The position numbers were made by a program, and so were the translations under genes. Positions 12,882 to 28,440 of a DNA stretch of 64,000 bases are shown one piece after another. The stretch's first letter is position 1. The number at the start of each line of letters is the position of its first letter. The stretch comes from Straminergon stramineum (Eukaryota > Streptophyta > Bryopsida > Hypnales > Calliergonaceae): positions 16,990,501 through 17,054,500 of the forward strand of contig OY987269.1 in the NCBI GenBank assembly GCA_963920665.1, in the 5' to 3' direction. The notes under the pieces were generated by a model that worked only from the letters and a program-made list of their open reading frames with translations, was not told the DNA's origin and ran no database searches.

Positions 12882-14773
12882 TTAACCCCTAAAGGACCAT
12901 TTGTCCCCTTGGGAAACAATTTGAGTCCAAGCAAGTTCCTACTGTCTCAATTTTTTGTGATATTTTTGGAATTTTTTGATGTTGTGTATTTTCGCAAGAG
13001 CTTTGTGAAAATATATTTTTATTTTAATTGATGCTTGGGAACAAAAGTTATGGCATAATAAGCAAAAATGGAGTTCAATGGGCAGCCCAAAAAAAATCAC
13101 AAGAAGTAAAAATAAAAAAATTTTCAAATTTTTTTTTCAAAGATTGTATTTTTGTCTACATGTGAAGCTTTGTTTCATTCAATTTGGACTAATAATGAGA
13201 AAGTTATGGACAATCTTAGTTTTTCGAGCAATCTAAGCATCTTCTTGAAAAAATAACTTGTGGAATTCATTTTTGAATGCAATTTTTAGAATTTTTCTAA
13301 GAAAAATGCTAGACAAGGCCCAGGGAGATTACTCTTGGGTTTTAAAAAACTACATGAGTTAAAAGATAGGGGCCATTTAATTTGAAGGGGAAAATTTTAT
13401 ATAATATGCAGGGCTACTATAGGGTCCATAAAAGTCTACATACTCTAATATATATAAATTAGGCTACATAAAAACATCATGTAGTAGGAATTTTTATTAA
13501 TAAGCTAGCCTAGACAAATAGGGGCTATGCAAATTTTTCATAGTACTGTGAATATAGATAAGGACAAATAATTTCATGTGGATGATAAAATAGACACAAT
13601 CAAGAAAAATTGCAAGAAAATCTATAATGAAGGGTCGTTGACAAAAATTGTGCCACAATACTAATAGCTTATATATCAAAAAAGGTAAGTGCAAATGTAA
13701 AACGTTGACTACAAATGGCAAAAATTGTCACATTGTACAAATAGGGAGGTTTACCTTCGTGGATTCAATGCCCCGAAAACTATACAATATGAGGATAGAG
13801 TTTATAGTTCAATTAACTTCAATCTTTGAAGTTGAATGTATTAAACACACTCAATCATATTAAATGGAATATTCACAAGTAATTCAATGGGGATTCTAAA
13901 GTATTCAATGGTAAATTTGTTATTAAAAATAGTCACTTGGTCAATGACACTTGAATTGAATTCATTGTTGTTGGTTTCCTAGTGTATCCCTAGTCTATAT
14001 ATGCATGTAGTGGAGGTAAGAAATTTTTTTGTAAAGAAGGGTAGTTTTAGGAAAAATTTGGACACTTAAATATTCTTTGTATGATAGCCCCATTCTAGAA
14101 AATGAATGAATGAATTTACAAAAAAACATAGGGTATTGGAAATACTCTCTCGTAGCTTTTATGTAAAAATACGGTCATCTTAAATGCAATAATGAAGGTA
14201 AATAGCCCCAAATCAAATACCCTCTTAACGTAGGTGTATACCTTAAATTACAAGGAGTGATCTCTCTGGGAGACAAGGTTAGATTCTCTTGCTAGAACAA
14301 TCTCACTATTGGGATTATTGTGATTCAATTTCATCTACAAACTATTAACAATTTAGTTTTTTCTTCAATCTTGAACCCACTTCTTCTTCACAATTTTTGA
14401 ATGAATGAAAATTAAGTGCTTTTTTTCCAATTTTCTTTTTGTAGATTCTCAACTCATCTACTGAACATAAATAAGTAGAAAATCAAAATCTGTAGTGCAA
14501 AAAATTTGAACTAAAAAGATTCAAAGCCAAAAAATCTAGTCAAGCAAGGTGCAAAAAAATTTGTTTTCTTCACTTTAAATGCATATATCTTGAAATTTGC
14601 ATGGTCAAAGTTTCTGAAATTTCTTCCATGTATTCATATACTAGTCAAGTATAAAATCTTACAGTTGGATATGCAAAAAAGAACAATTCTTAATGTTCTT
14701 TTCTCTTTGCAATAGAAATGACAGTTTTGAGTGTTTTTTGATAGGAAAATCACCTTGGTCCTTTAGGGGTTAA
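12882..14773. mobile_element. TTAA-bounded element D, 1.9 kb, with 18-bp perfect termini
   Basis: The left terminus is TTAACCCCTAAAGGACCA at 12882 and the right terminus, ending 14773, is its exact reverse complement. Outside the TTAA there is no matching target duplication, so TTAA itself is the likely duplicated target, as in piggyBac transposition. The interior is AT-rich with no reading frame longer than about 75 codons, so the copy is non-autonomous or decayed. Confidence 0.8.
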
Positions 14774-14998
14774 TGGGATCATAATCTTGGATCCATAGCT
14801 TTAGCAATTGTGAGTTTGATGACTGCTCTGTCTAAGCAACTTCACATGGTTTCAAGGCAGTCACCCAAGCACAGATTTTTTGCATGTTTTGCTGCCTGCT
14901 AGCCAACCCCTGTCATGTCCATAAACTGTTGTCTTTGCTTTCCTGAAGAATTCTGCGAGTCATTCCAGACCTCAATAAAAAAAGCTCTGTACCAAGGA

Positions 14999-15226
14999 TT
15001 AACCCTTGAACGCTGGGCTGATGACCATGAAAACAGCCATTTTGGAACCATGTGAGATCATCTACTTTAAAAAATCAAAAATACTCATTGGGAGTCAAAC
15101 TACTGTAGAAGATCTCCCCATTCCACCCCTAATTCCAAGGATGAATAGTTGCACTTCTGTCCTACTCATGAGAATTCCTTGTCATTCATCAGACAAAAAA
15201 CATCCGCCTCTTCATTTAGGGGTTAA
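14999..15226 (+). mobile_element. TTAA-bounded MITE family B, copy 1 (228 bp)
   Basis: It starts TTAACCCTTGAACGCTGGGC and ends CATTTAGGGGTTAA. It aligns along its length with 44942-45142 in the same orientation (shared ATCATCTACTTTA, AGGATGAATAGT(T/C)GCA and TGTCCTAC blocks). Chance reading frames cross it but have no support. Confidence 0.85.
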
Positions 15227-16761
15227 ACAAGTGAACTTCATATTCGGTAGAGCAGAGTCCAAGGTTGATCCTTTAAATCTAAAGAACCAGGGGTGTTTCT
15301 CAAGAGAAATTGTTAGAAATTGTCATTTTTTAGTGCATTGGCCAAAGTTGAAAATTAAGGATTCATTTTTGAACTTCAACCGCAAAAAGCATAAAAGACT
15401 AATATGAAAATATGTGGGAAAAAATTCAACCCATTTGATTGTGTGGATTGAAAGATTATAATGTTTGAAATGAGAATAAGAACTTCTTTTTATTCTTGCG
15501 AAATGGAGTCAACTCCCTTCAAACCCTCTCAAAGTAAAATTTTTGCTCTACAAAAATTGAGCCTCTACACCATCAAGTGGATACCTTGTTAGGGACACTC
15601 GTGTCAAATTCTAGAAGCAAATAAGGGATTAATTTACCTTACTCTAAATCATCTTGCAATATGAGGGGGTCGAGTAAACTTGCAATACAATAGTCTTTTC
15701 ATAATGATTTCTTGTGGAGTGTGAAAATTATTGGTTAGATATAGAAACGGCAAAAACTGAAAGGTAAACATTTAAAATGTGTGGAAAATTTTTCAAGAAT
15801 TTTGAGAGTACAAATTCCAAGATAATAGCCTTTGTAGTTAGACAAGAATGTTTTTTTTACTTGCCTGATAGGGTAAGTAGAGTTCAAATGATTCCTCTTA
15901 GAATGAGATTTTTGTACTAAAAGTAGTTTGTTTAGGAAAATTGCATACTATATCATGTTAATTAAATGCATGCCAAATATCAAAAGTGGATGAGGAATTT
16001 TGTCAAAAGATGCCAAAATTGACCAAATTGCTTGGGTTTTGTCTAACAACATAAATTTTGATCCATGTATGCATTCCAAAAAAAATTTATGTTCTTGTAA
16101 AGGGGGTGAATGTCTCTATCTTGTGTCAAATTTGATAAGATACCCATTCATTTTTAACTTCACCATCACCTACTAGAATTCCAATTGTTGCTCAAATAGA
16201 TACTTTGTTCTTTAAGGATTAAATTTGGTAATAATATTTGTTTATAGCAAATAGAAGAGAAGGCATACTAAAGTGAAAGTAAAGAACCACTTGGTTCAAA
16301 AATGGAAAAATATTCCCTTTTGAAGTTCATCTCATTTGAACATCAATAATATATAATAGGGTCAACTATAAATCAAACACATATACATACTCAAAAGAAT
16401 AGTTACAATTTATGAACACCCAAATGGTAAACTCACATAATGACACTTGTTTAATGACTCCTACCAATGTCTTATTTTACTAACAATTTACCATATCTTC
16501 CTATCCCATTTGAACTCATAATTTATATATTCATACCTTACTTCAAAAGACTTTTCAACTTTCATGACCTTGAAATACTAAAAACTACTTATAATTTGAT
16601 GGAGAAAAAACTTTAGTGAATAGAGTAGTATTGTATTCATTCCCTAGGAGAATAGTTATTGTAAATAAACATATATTGGTTTTTTCCTAAAGATATCTAT
16701 ATATTGTTTTATGTTCTTCATTCTCTCTTAGCCATTTAATTCTTCCACCATCATTTCCAGG
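15227..16761. other. AT-rich spacer, nothing recognised
   Basis: This 1.5 kb stretch has no gene-like exon and no clear element ends. Base composition and short runs resemble the neighbouring decayed elements. A weak GGATTAA at about 16219 might be a degraded terminus. Confidence 0.4.
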
Positions 16762-17448
16762 AAGGTTAACCAACCTATGACAGACAAACTACCCAATGCA
16801 AACATCTAGAAAACCACCAATTTTAGTCTTACATCAATCCATGGTAGATTTTTGCTAATTTATGGGATTAAGACTTCATAAATTTTATTAGTGATTGAAA
16901 TCAATACCTTGGGTGATATTGATGGAGTTATTATTGATTGTTTTAGGACCTTCTACCTTTCTAAAGTAAATTCATTTCAAGAGCTAACTTTTTTATTCCT
17001 TTATGGGATTAAGACTTCATAAATTTTATTAGTGATTGAAATCAATACCTTGGGTGATATTGATGGAGTTATTATTGATTGTTTTAGGACCTTCTACCTT
17101 TCTAAAGTAAATTCATTTCAAGAGCTAACTTTTTTATTCCTTTATGTCATGGCCATGTTAAAAAAATATTGTGACCATGTTAGGAAATTTTGAGACTACT
17201 TCAGGTGATTAGATGACCATTATGGGTACACTTTCTGGTGATTTTAGGGTAGTCTACAGGCTGTCTTGGGCCAATTGGGTAGCACACTTCAAATAATCAT
17301 AACAAATTGATAATTTGTCAAAAAATAAAATTTCAATTTCTCTCTACATTTCTCATTGTTTATCTTTATATGCAAAATTTTTTAATCTTTTTCAAAAATG
17401 TAAACATGGCAAAACAACCATTCTGCCTGTCATAGGTTGGTTTACCTT
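16762..17448. mobile_element. Terminal-inverted-repeat element H, about 690 bp
   Basis: Ends are AAGGTTAACCAACCTATGAC (16762) and the complement of AAGGTAAACCAACCTATGAC (finishing 17448), a 22-bp inverted repeat with one mismatch. A related solo end (complement AAGGTAACTCAACCTATGAC) lies near 48940-48960, so a family exists. The element contains an exact 141-bp tandem duplication. No coding potential. Confidence 0.75.
16859..17140 (+). repeat. Exact 141-bp tandem duplication
   Basis: Copy 1 is 16859-16999 and copy 2 is 17000-17140. I see no difference between them, and the start of a third copy (TTTATG) follows at 17141. The identity means either a very recent duplication or an assembly artefact. 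Confidence 0.9.
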
Positions 17449-17987
17449 AATCTTTCTATCATTCTAATAGACCTGAATGGCCTTGTAGGATGTGGCCACT
17501 ATTTTTCTTTATTTTTCAGTGCCATTATTTGGAGGGTTCCAGTGGAGATGCTCTTAACTGGTGCACGGCAGGGCAACATTTTTCGTTGTCCAAAGGTGCC
17601 CTGAGTGACAAAACCCAATTAGGGCACCCCCAACGACGACCCTCCGATCCCGGGATCGAACTCCCACGACCGCGGCGACCAATTTCCAGTTTCCACCCCG
17701 ACCCCTGCCAACGCCAAATGGCACCCCACAGGCTCTCCCTCGTCGCTACACAAGCTTTCCAGCTCCCCACACACGAATCTCTCCAATTGTCACTACAGTA
17801 GGTATCTGCCTCTCCAATCTATAGACAATCCGGAGCTTGTGATCGTTTAGCAAACAGACCAACAATCTCTCATACAATCTCCACTTCCCAGTACTTAGAA
17901 TACCAACTTTGAACAGAATTTTGAATCCCCATTTGAGTAGCTTGTGTGGTTGTTGCAGTTGGGAAAATCTCAAGAGATTGAGTTGCA
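17449..17987 (+). promoter_or_regulatory. GC-rich upstream region of MDAR
   Basis: From about 17560 to 17760 the base composition shifts sharply to GC, with several CG dinucleotides, in contrast to the AT-rich flank. This fits a promoter and 5' leader for the gene starting at 17988. A possible 5'-UTR intron (donor AG/GTATCT near 17801, acceptor TGTTGCAG near 17958) can be proposed but not shown. Chance frames through this stretch (17490-17801 and its antisense) look like composition effects. Confidence 0.4.
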
Positions 17988-22306
<4,319 letters not shown>

Positions 22307-25300
22307 AAGAGCATATTAGGAGCTACACTTTGTGATTTTATTGTACATTTTGGGATAATCTAGTGTTCACAATTGTACACACAACCGTGTTTAATAATTG
22401 TCTTTGGGCGCAAATGGGTTTCTGGTAGCACTAATGCCTGTGCACAATTTGATTTTGTGGAGGTTGTCGTATCAGTTGCTGTACAAAACATAAATCAGAT
22501 GTGTGCACAACAGGACGGATTCTGTGGATATATAAGAAACTAAAATTTCGCAATAGCAGTAAAAAGGTTTCATCAGGCTGCAAGGTTTCATTGAGAAGAT
22601 GTTTGTTTGGATGTCATTAGGGTTTAGCAACAAAGGGATGAAAATTGTGGGGATGAGAATGTGATATAGTTTGCATTCAACATGAGATGTGAAACTATAA
22701 TGTCATGTGAGATGTTTATTGAGAGTTTCTTTGAGAGATGGTTGACTCTATTTATTGTTTCCTTGTTTTAAAATTGAGATGCTTTTCTCTCATAAACTAT
22801 CATTGTGCATTCATGTTAAACATGTAAGAACTCTTAGGACTAAAGTGTATAATGAATGACTTTCAAGCAAATTGCTCATATTCCTCTAAGAATCTATAAA
22901 TTTGTGGTGACTACATTGGTGATAGGACCATGTCTTTCTAGGATTAAACCCTAAAGGATAAAGCCTATGATCATGTAGTCTAACTTGAAGTCCTTCACTT
23001 TGTATCTCCATTTCTTTTCCATTTATGAATGAATTCTTTTTGTTTTGTTTGTCAAAAATGAAATCCTATGTCTAATACTTGTCGTAAAATTTTCAAATTA
23101 CCATGAATTTTTGAAGAAAGATAAATAAAATTCATATCAAGTACAAATTATGTTCAAAAAATTTCAGAAGAGAAGTGCTTTCTATGTCACTCCATATTTA
23201 GAAACATAGTTATAGATCTTCAACTTGAAACTTCACTAAAATGCTTATTTTAAGAATTTTTCAAAATTTCCAAGTGAAGTAAATACTACACTTCAAAAGC
23301 TTCATTTTGTAAGTTTTACTCAAAAGCAAAAGAAATTGTTTTGAATGTCAAAATCAAGTTTAAAATAAAATTCACAAGTATTGAAATACTCATTAGATAG
23401 TGTACCATTTTTTTTTATAAACTATCCTCTACAAATTTAAAAAAAAAACTAAAATGTCTTGAACTTAATTCATTAATGTGGCCATAGCATCACTAAAATT
23501 GAACACAAAAAATCAGTGGATAAAAATCATCCATTCTTCAATATGCACAAAGCTTAGTTGACCATCTAAAGGACACTAAACGTTTCAACATCCTTACAAG
23601 GTTAAGTTTGAATAGCTCATTGTTGTCCCTTAGGATCATTGCACTTATTTTGGCTTATAAGATTTTACAATTTATTTTCCAAGAAAAATTTAAAAAATTA
23701 GGATTTATTTCACATATATTTTGGTCAATTCATTTTTTTTAAAGAAATATATAAGACATAATCAATGCCAAAATGTATAGCTTCCCAAGTATCATATATA
23801 TGCCTAGAATATTATACATATTTAACAAATATTGTTTCCTAAATAGAGTTATTGATCAAATGGAAAATTTTCCAAAGTTCACATATGTAGTACATTTCAA
23901 AATTTATGATATTGTGTAGTAAAATTTAAGATTTTGACATATAAGATGTGATAAATTTATAAAAAGTAACTACACAAAAAAGTATTCAAGGGTCTTTTTA
24001 AGCTATGGGTATTCCAAGAATGCAATTATAAACTAGCAATTTTATAATTTTGACACTTTGACACTTCATTTTGAATTATAGGCTCTACAAGATGCTGCTT
24101 TTTTTGGATTCTATATTTAGGTGTGGGTTTCTACTTGTTTACAAAACTTGGTATTTTAAAAATTAGGTCTTTTATAGCCTATCTCACTCACCAAATTGTA
24201 TAAATGCATTAAAAATCATATTTTCTTTCATAATTTAGTTCAAAAAATTAACTCATCTATAGTTGGAGGAAAATGAATTTTTTTTTCAACTCAAAATAAT
24301 AAAGTTCTTTTTTAATCTTTCTTTGTATAATTAGCACAAGAAAAAAATTCAAACAAAGCTTTTGACACTTTGAATCTATATTTAGATTTTCCAACCTATT
24401 AGATCTAAAAGTAATTTAGTAATATAAGGTCCATGTCTAAGAAAATTCTTATTGTATAGATTTTTCCTATTCATTTGTGATTTGATTCACATTCAACTTC
24501 TAGCCAAGAATTAATTTGAAATAGTTTTGAAAGAGGTTTTGAAATCCCTAAATCTTTGCAATGCAATTTTTTATTTATTAAAAAGAGTCTATTGCTTATA
24601 ACTTGTTGGAGTTTTGAAAAGTGAATTTACATGTTCTTAATTCATTGATTTCATAAGAAACTATTACAAATTTTGCTTCAAAATAACCCTTAAAGCAGTA
24701 GTTCTCTATGTGCCCAATGTGCACTATAAATGCAATCCTAATACCAAAGTCATTAGATTATCTATAGAGTGAAAATTTCCTCATAAATGAACATTATATT
24801 ATTGTATTTTGCAATATCAACATCCAAACTAGATGAACATGATATTTTCAAAGCTTTTGGTACTTTCATATTATATCGGATTTGATTCGACACACCTATA
24901 TATTATGATTTGTTGGGATATTACTATAAGAGAGGATTTGTGAAGATGCAGAAGTATGAAATGAATTTCCTTTTGAAAGGTAATACCTTTTGATACCAAG
25001 TTAATACTTGGCATTTACAAAATACCGCAAATTTCAACACATGGTCTTCACAAGGTTTCTTTGTCACATATATTTTTACCTCTTGAAATTTCAATAGCTT
25101 TGAAGATTGTTGAAGGAGTCCATTTAGCTCATTATTGTTCCCTACAAGTAAGCAAGTACATGTCTCTAATTTCAATAGTAGTGAACTAAATTTTTTTTCC
25201 AAGCTGAAAGCATTATACATCACTTTGCAAAGCTTAAGTTGGAGATATACTTCAAAAGAGAGCTTGATTCCAATTTGCATGTTCAAAGTCACTATTCATT

Positions 25301-25521
25301 CTAGAAAATCTCAATCAAGGGGCATTAGAATTGGCATAGTTGAAGAAGACAAATTTAAAAATCACATTCCAAATTCTATGAGGAGTTGGAGCTTTGAAGA
25401 AAGGAGAATCATGTTGTATGACTTGTGTCCAACTTAATAACAAATCTATACATCATAGAGCAAGAATTGTAAGGTCTTGACACCCACTAACATGTAACTT
25501 TCAATTGAACATGAGCTAATA
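22307..25521. other. AT-rich spacer downstream of MDAR
   Basis: The first few hundred bases probably form the MDAR 3' UTR. From 22944 the sequence matches a dispersed repeat family (see its own entry). The remainder, to about 25.5 kb, is AT-rich with no exon supported. Confidence 0.5.
22944..23530 (+). mobile_element. Dispersed TTAA/CCCTAAAG element family L, copy 1
   Basis: It begins TTAAACCCTAAAGGATAAAG. From about 23100 to 23470 it aligns in order with 47825-48220 (shared TGAATTTTTGAA, TCAAATTTC/TCAGAAG-type blocks, GTCACTC(C/T)ATATTTA, TTGAATGTCAAAATCAAGTT) and partly with 63200-63330. The right end was not found, so the end given is only the limit of clear similarity. Confidence 0.6.
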
Positions 25522-25668
25522 CTAGTAGAAATGGTGGTCTTTGGGTACCAATGAATATATAGCATGGTGCTCAAGGCCCATATTAGCGCCAAGCTAGTAT
25601 CAATATGGGCCTTAAGCACCATGCTTTGATACTATTCATTGGTGCCCAAAGACCACCATTTCTATTAG
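25522..25668. repeat. 147-bp near-perfect hairpin (MITE or small-RNA precursor-like)
   Basis: The left arm, from CTAGTAGAAATGGTGGTCTT, pairs with a right arm ending AAGACCACCATTTCTATTAG. Each arm is about 60 bp with very few mismatches around an 18-20 bp loop near 25584-25602. The outer CTAGTAGAAA resembles CACTA-type ends. No target duplication is obvious. Confidence 0.85.
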
Positions 25669-28206
25669 CACAAGAGCAGATTTTATTTATTTTATTCATT
25701 GAATAGAAGTTGCAAGTTATGGGCAGATAGATTGGAGGTCCAATTCTTGAATCCACTACACTTTCAAACTATATTTTCATCCAACTAAAGATCAAATGAA
25801 AGTGTAGGTAAGACTTGGAAGAATAATGGAATTGACAAGCTCCCAACCAAGCTCGAAGGAATTCCATCCACTCTGAAAGGAAGGACTTCCAAAGGTTGGA
25901 CATGGGACTCTTGGAGTTCAAGAGCAATTGCATAATATCTTGCATTTCATGGGTGCTGCAACACTTTTGATGAATGGAGGAAAAAGATTGAATGCCAATG
26001 CATCACATTTTTTTAGAGACATTGTTGTTGATGTGCTTAAACTTGTAGATGTCAAGCAAGTTCAATTTCAAGGAGAGGCCACCCCACCCAAGTTTGTAAA
26101 AAGCACAATCTCTTCCTTGAAAAAAGCCACATGATGTACATGTCATGCAACTGGGTAAGTTTGTAGAATTATCCTATGGAGACAATTGAAGCAATTAGAC
26201 TACATCACTTGGCTCTCAAGGTTTGATTTACACTATTGAAGTTTCTAAAAAGCTCACTCTCTTCTTCCGAGAAAATAGCAAAGAATGTAGTTGGGTGAAT
26301 ATAGTTTTAGTTATTTAGGTAATGTGAAAGCAGAGCCTTGTTATGAGAAAAAACATGTGAGGCCACAACAGTGGAAAGGAATGTTATTTCTCATAATGAG
26401 CCTCACATTATTGTACATAACCTCAATGTAGAATGGTTGGATTTCTGCCGACTATGCTCAAACAAAAGTTTTCAAGGACATCATCAAGCTAAAGCAACCC
26501 CCAAGTTACAAAAAAGAACATGCCTCTCTTCATTCAAAGAGAGGCTAACCGATTTGTCCCAAAATGGTCTCCATTCCAATCATGTGTAGGATAAGCTAGT
26601 CCATCCAATGGATTATCCTATGTAAATAATTCAACTCCCAACAAGGTTGATTTACACCAATTTCAATGGTATACACTAGATTTAATGTTTTCTTTCTTTG
26701 TGAATGAAGTTAAGCCAAAAAAAGCAACACAGTTTAATTATCGAGGTGCAATTTCTAGAGTTTTTTACAAGAAGAGTTCCTATTTCTTCATGAGACTGAC
26801 TTTAATTGAGCGACTCAGTACCAAGGTGCACTTTCTAGAAAGTGCCAAGTTTACACTTAGGAATCAGAATTAGTTTTAATTATCGAACTCCCAAGTTGAG
26901 CTCTAAATTATGATATAGGAGATGGCTCAAAAATAGTTCAGGCATTAAGAATCGCCCTTACAGAAGTGCCAAAAATAACGCAGAGGATAGTTCATATAGA
27001 AGAAAATCTGTGTGGTGATAAATTGTAGTCCTATGTACATGATTTTAGAGTTCTTATATGGAGCTCATGAATTAGCCCACCAGCAAGGAAGCACTAAATC
27101 CCCCCAAAACATTTATCTTCATAAAATAGTAAACATGATACTTGTTATGAAGAATCATCATTAATTCAAATTTACTCAATGGAATGGGTGTTTCAAAACA
27201 CTTTCAGAAAATTGTTTCAGATTTTGCAATCTCCCCCCCAAAAAAAGTATGAAGTACTCATATAAGAAAGTTTGATTCAACACTCAGGTTGAATTTCCAC
27301 ATCAGATTCTCAAGGGGACACGTCACCTCACACCATTCAAAAGATGACATGTGGCATTTTTAACAAAACTGAGTTAGTTTCTATTGAATTTGACCTTCTT
27401 GTAGGATATTGTCATATTGTAGTATGACATATGTCAAGTGTTTTTGACCCACTAGAAGACGATGATTGTTTTTAGCACTTTCTACCTCAATTTATGTGGA
27501 AAATGAAAATGCACTAGGTCTACATAATTAGAAATGTGGGAGATTGTTTATGTTTTTTGAAGCAAATATTAGTATAAGTACTTTTGGCAATGGCTACACA
27601 ATTGTGTGAACAATAATGGTACTTTTGCACTTGGCATTAAGTTGCCATTTTTTGGTGAAGGATGGAATGGGAATTGGTTGTGCATTGCTACCTTTGCTTT
27701 TTAGTATCCTCCAATCCTAGGTGGCACATGATGTAGCATAGAATTAGGAGCAGTGTTACGACCATCTATTATTTGTAGTTTCAAGCCCAACACTACTAAA
27801 AACGTTGGTAAGTAGGACATGATAATCTCCTAAAATTGTAGATTTCAAGAATTTTAGTGGTCTCTCATCTATTGGCACTTTGGGAGCCCCATTACAGAGG
27901 ACCACTTCCATAAGACAAGTGAAAGTTATAGGAAAAGGAGAGCACGAACTGCAGTAAAGGCAAGACACAATACCAAAGAAGATAAAGAAATGCAGGAGGT
28001 GATAAGTTGTTCACACACTATTCACATATGCTAAAATCAATTGCCTTGCACATAATTTGTTCTCGTCCTTGTCTTCAAATTCTGTGCCATTCTTGGAAGG
28101 AGAATTTTTCCAGAGCTCACTTTTCATGAACTCCTCCTACGTCTTCTTGTGCTTTGTTGCACTACTGCTGCAATTGGATAGGTGTGGAACCCCTATTACT
28201 TTTTGC
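25669..28206. other. Spacer with weak coding-like fragments only
   Basis: Several open stretches of 60-70 codons occur (for example 25928-26134 and 26371-26589), but none has a recognisable domain or splice context. They could be decayed pseudogene or transposon fragments; I cannot assign them. Confidence 0.35.
27287..27405 (+). repeat. Dispersed MITE, copy related to 57728-57839
   Basis: The core CACGTCACCTCACACCATTC followed by AAGATGACATGTGGCA matches the copy in Pta intron 1 almost base for base. The ends here are more decayed (TTGACCTTCTTG against TGACCTTCACG), so this is the older copy. Confidence 0.75.
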
Positions 28207-28440
28207 ATCTTAACACTAGAAGGATGGGTTGGTCATTGTGGAAATCAGCTTTTTTGGTACCATATAAATCATTTGCATAGAGAAACTCAATGGCATTCAT
28301 ATATTGGAGGTCAAACTATTGTGTAAGACCTTTCCTTTTCACTTAAAATTCCAAAGATGAACAATAAGTCACTTTTGTCTTATAGTGGAGGATTCTTTGT
28401 CATCCATCGCACACTTGGCGTGTCCATGGCACCCTTCTTG
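28207..28440 (+). mobile_element. MITE family B, degenerate copy 3
   Basis: From CTTAACACTAGAAGGATGGG it follows the order of blocks in the two better copies at 14999 and 44942 (GGTCATTGTGGAAAT, TTTTTTGG(T/A)ACCAT, AAGATGAACA, GTCATCCATCG(C/G)ACAC). Its right terminus has lost the GGGGTTAA form. Chance frames here derive from the repeat. Confidence 0.6.

Noticed and set aside
15006..15407. 133-codon plus-strand frame
   Set aside because: Its first half is MITE B copy 1 and there is no domain or splice context; the related copy at 44942 does not keep the frame.
25928..26589. Short frames that might be a decayed gene
   Set aside because: They have no recognisable motif, no joinable splice sites and no repeat partner in the window.
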